A stretch of DNA of 5,227 nucleotides from Propionibacteriaceae bacterium (GTDB lineage: Bacteria > Actinomycetota > Actinomycetes > Propionibacteriales > Propionibacteriaceae): positions 1-5,227 of the forward strand of contig PMLO01000265.1 in NCBI GenBank assembly GCA_003158895.1, given 5' to 3'. Below are positions 4,859 through 5,227 of the stretch, in pieces. The translations under genes and the position numbers were made by a program. The notes under the pieces are model-generated. The model worked only from the letters and a program-made list of their open reading frames with translations. It was not told the origin of the DNA and did no database searches. Each line of letters starts with the position of its first letter. Positions within the stretch are counted from its first letter, which is position 1.

Positions 4859-5227
4859 ATGGCTGACATTGCAGTGGAGCCGCGTATCGCCCGTACTCGT
4901 ACCGTCGTCTTCGCGGCGGCCATCGAGATCGTGGCCGAGCGGGGATTCGCGGGCGCGTCGATCGATGCGATCGCTCAGCGGGCCGGGGTTGCCCGTTCCA
5001 CGATCTACCGCAATTGGCCCACGCGCGTTGATCTGCTGTTGGAGGCGGTTGGCTCCGAGCTGGACCCGATCGAGTCGCTGGCGATGGGGGACTTGCGTGC
5101 GGAGCTTGCGGCCATCGGCACGCATCTCGCGGAGCTCCTGACGTCGCAGCGGATGGGCTCGGTCGTGGCATCGATCATCCTCGAGGCGCGACGCGACTCC
5201 GAACTGGAGGAGTTGCGACAGCGGTTC
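4859..5227 (+). CDS. TetR/AcrR-family transcriptional regulator, 3' end outside the window
   Basis: The visible 123 residues begin MADIAVEPRIARTRTVVFAA. They contain the full TetR N-terminal DNA-binding domain (about 10-60): AAIEIVAERGFAGASIDAIA, then the helix-turn-helix AGVARSTIYRNWPTRVDLLL. From about 65 on comes the start of the variable ligand-binding domain, which runs off the edge. Full-length members are usually about 190-220 aa, so about half is missing. ATG 4859 is preferred because the protein starts at the usual distance from the DNA-binding domain. No good Shine-Dalgarno precedes it, and a -10-like box lies 6 nt upstream, so the mRNA is probably leaderless. An ATG at 4851 is in another frame. 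The gene points away from the frameshifted MFS exporter 1.6 kb to the left. TetR repressors commonly control a divergent exporter, so that pump is a candidate former target (inference). Confidence 0.92.
   Translation, partial: MADIAVEPRIARTRTVVFAAAIEIVAERGFAGASIDAIAQRAGVARSTIYRNWPTRVDLLLEAVGSELDPIESLAMGDLRAELAAIGTHLAELLTSQRMGSVVASIILEARRDSELEELRQRF

Overview
The window reads as chromosomal DNA of a high-GC Actinomycetota: coding stretches have G/C-rich third positions, GTG starts occur, and the protein families are typical of that phylum. The genus cannot be fixed from the sequence. No rRNA, tRNA or CRISPR array was found.

Left part (1-892), all on the minus strand and read right to left. 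A small lipoprotein with a rhodanese (sulfurtransferase) domain (503-862) comes first. Its promoter region holds a perfect ATACCC-N4-GGGTAT dyad that resembles operators of the CsoR/CstR family of copper and persulfide sensors. Next is an ArsR/SmtB-family repressor (50-385). Its stop codon overlaps the GTG start of a gene that runs off the left edge, of which only 17 codons are visible. The repressor has its own dyad (408-435) and contains no cysteine.

Middle (893-1856). A 333-bp intergenic region carries two diverged copies of a hairpin-forming repeat. It is followed by a plus-strand zinc-dependent nucleoside/cytidine-type deaminase (1226-1828) with a strong ribosome binding site. This gene ends 28 bp from the end of the convergent transporter gene.

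Right part (1857-5227). A minus-strand DHA2-type (EmrB/QacA-like) MFS efflux gene (1857-3241) is intact except for one missing base at an A run (2443-2445), which splits it into two frames. Thirty base pairs beyond its start lies a plus-strand tyrosine recombinase/integrase (3272-4240). It has all catalytic residues but a short N-terminus. About 620 bp without a convincing gene follow. The window ends inside a plus-strand TetR-family regulator (from 4859), which probably has a leaderless transcript and has dyad and direct-repeat sequences at its promoter.

Interpretation: a TetR gene divergent from an MFS efflux gene is a very common regulator/pump pair. Here the two are separated by an integrase and a non-coding stretch, and the pump is frameshifted. 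This suggests that an integrating element entered between regulator and pump, after which the pump decayed. No complete new system is evident. The signals most worth checking are the CsoR-like operator on the rhodanese gene, the hairpin repeat pair, and the interrupted regulator/pump locus.
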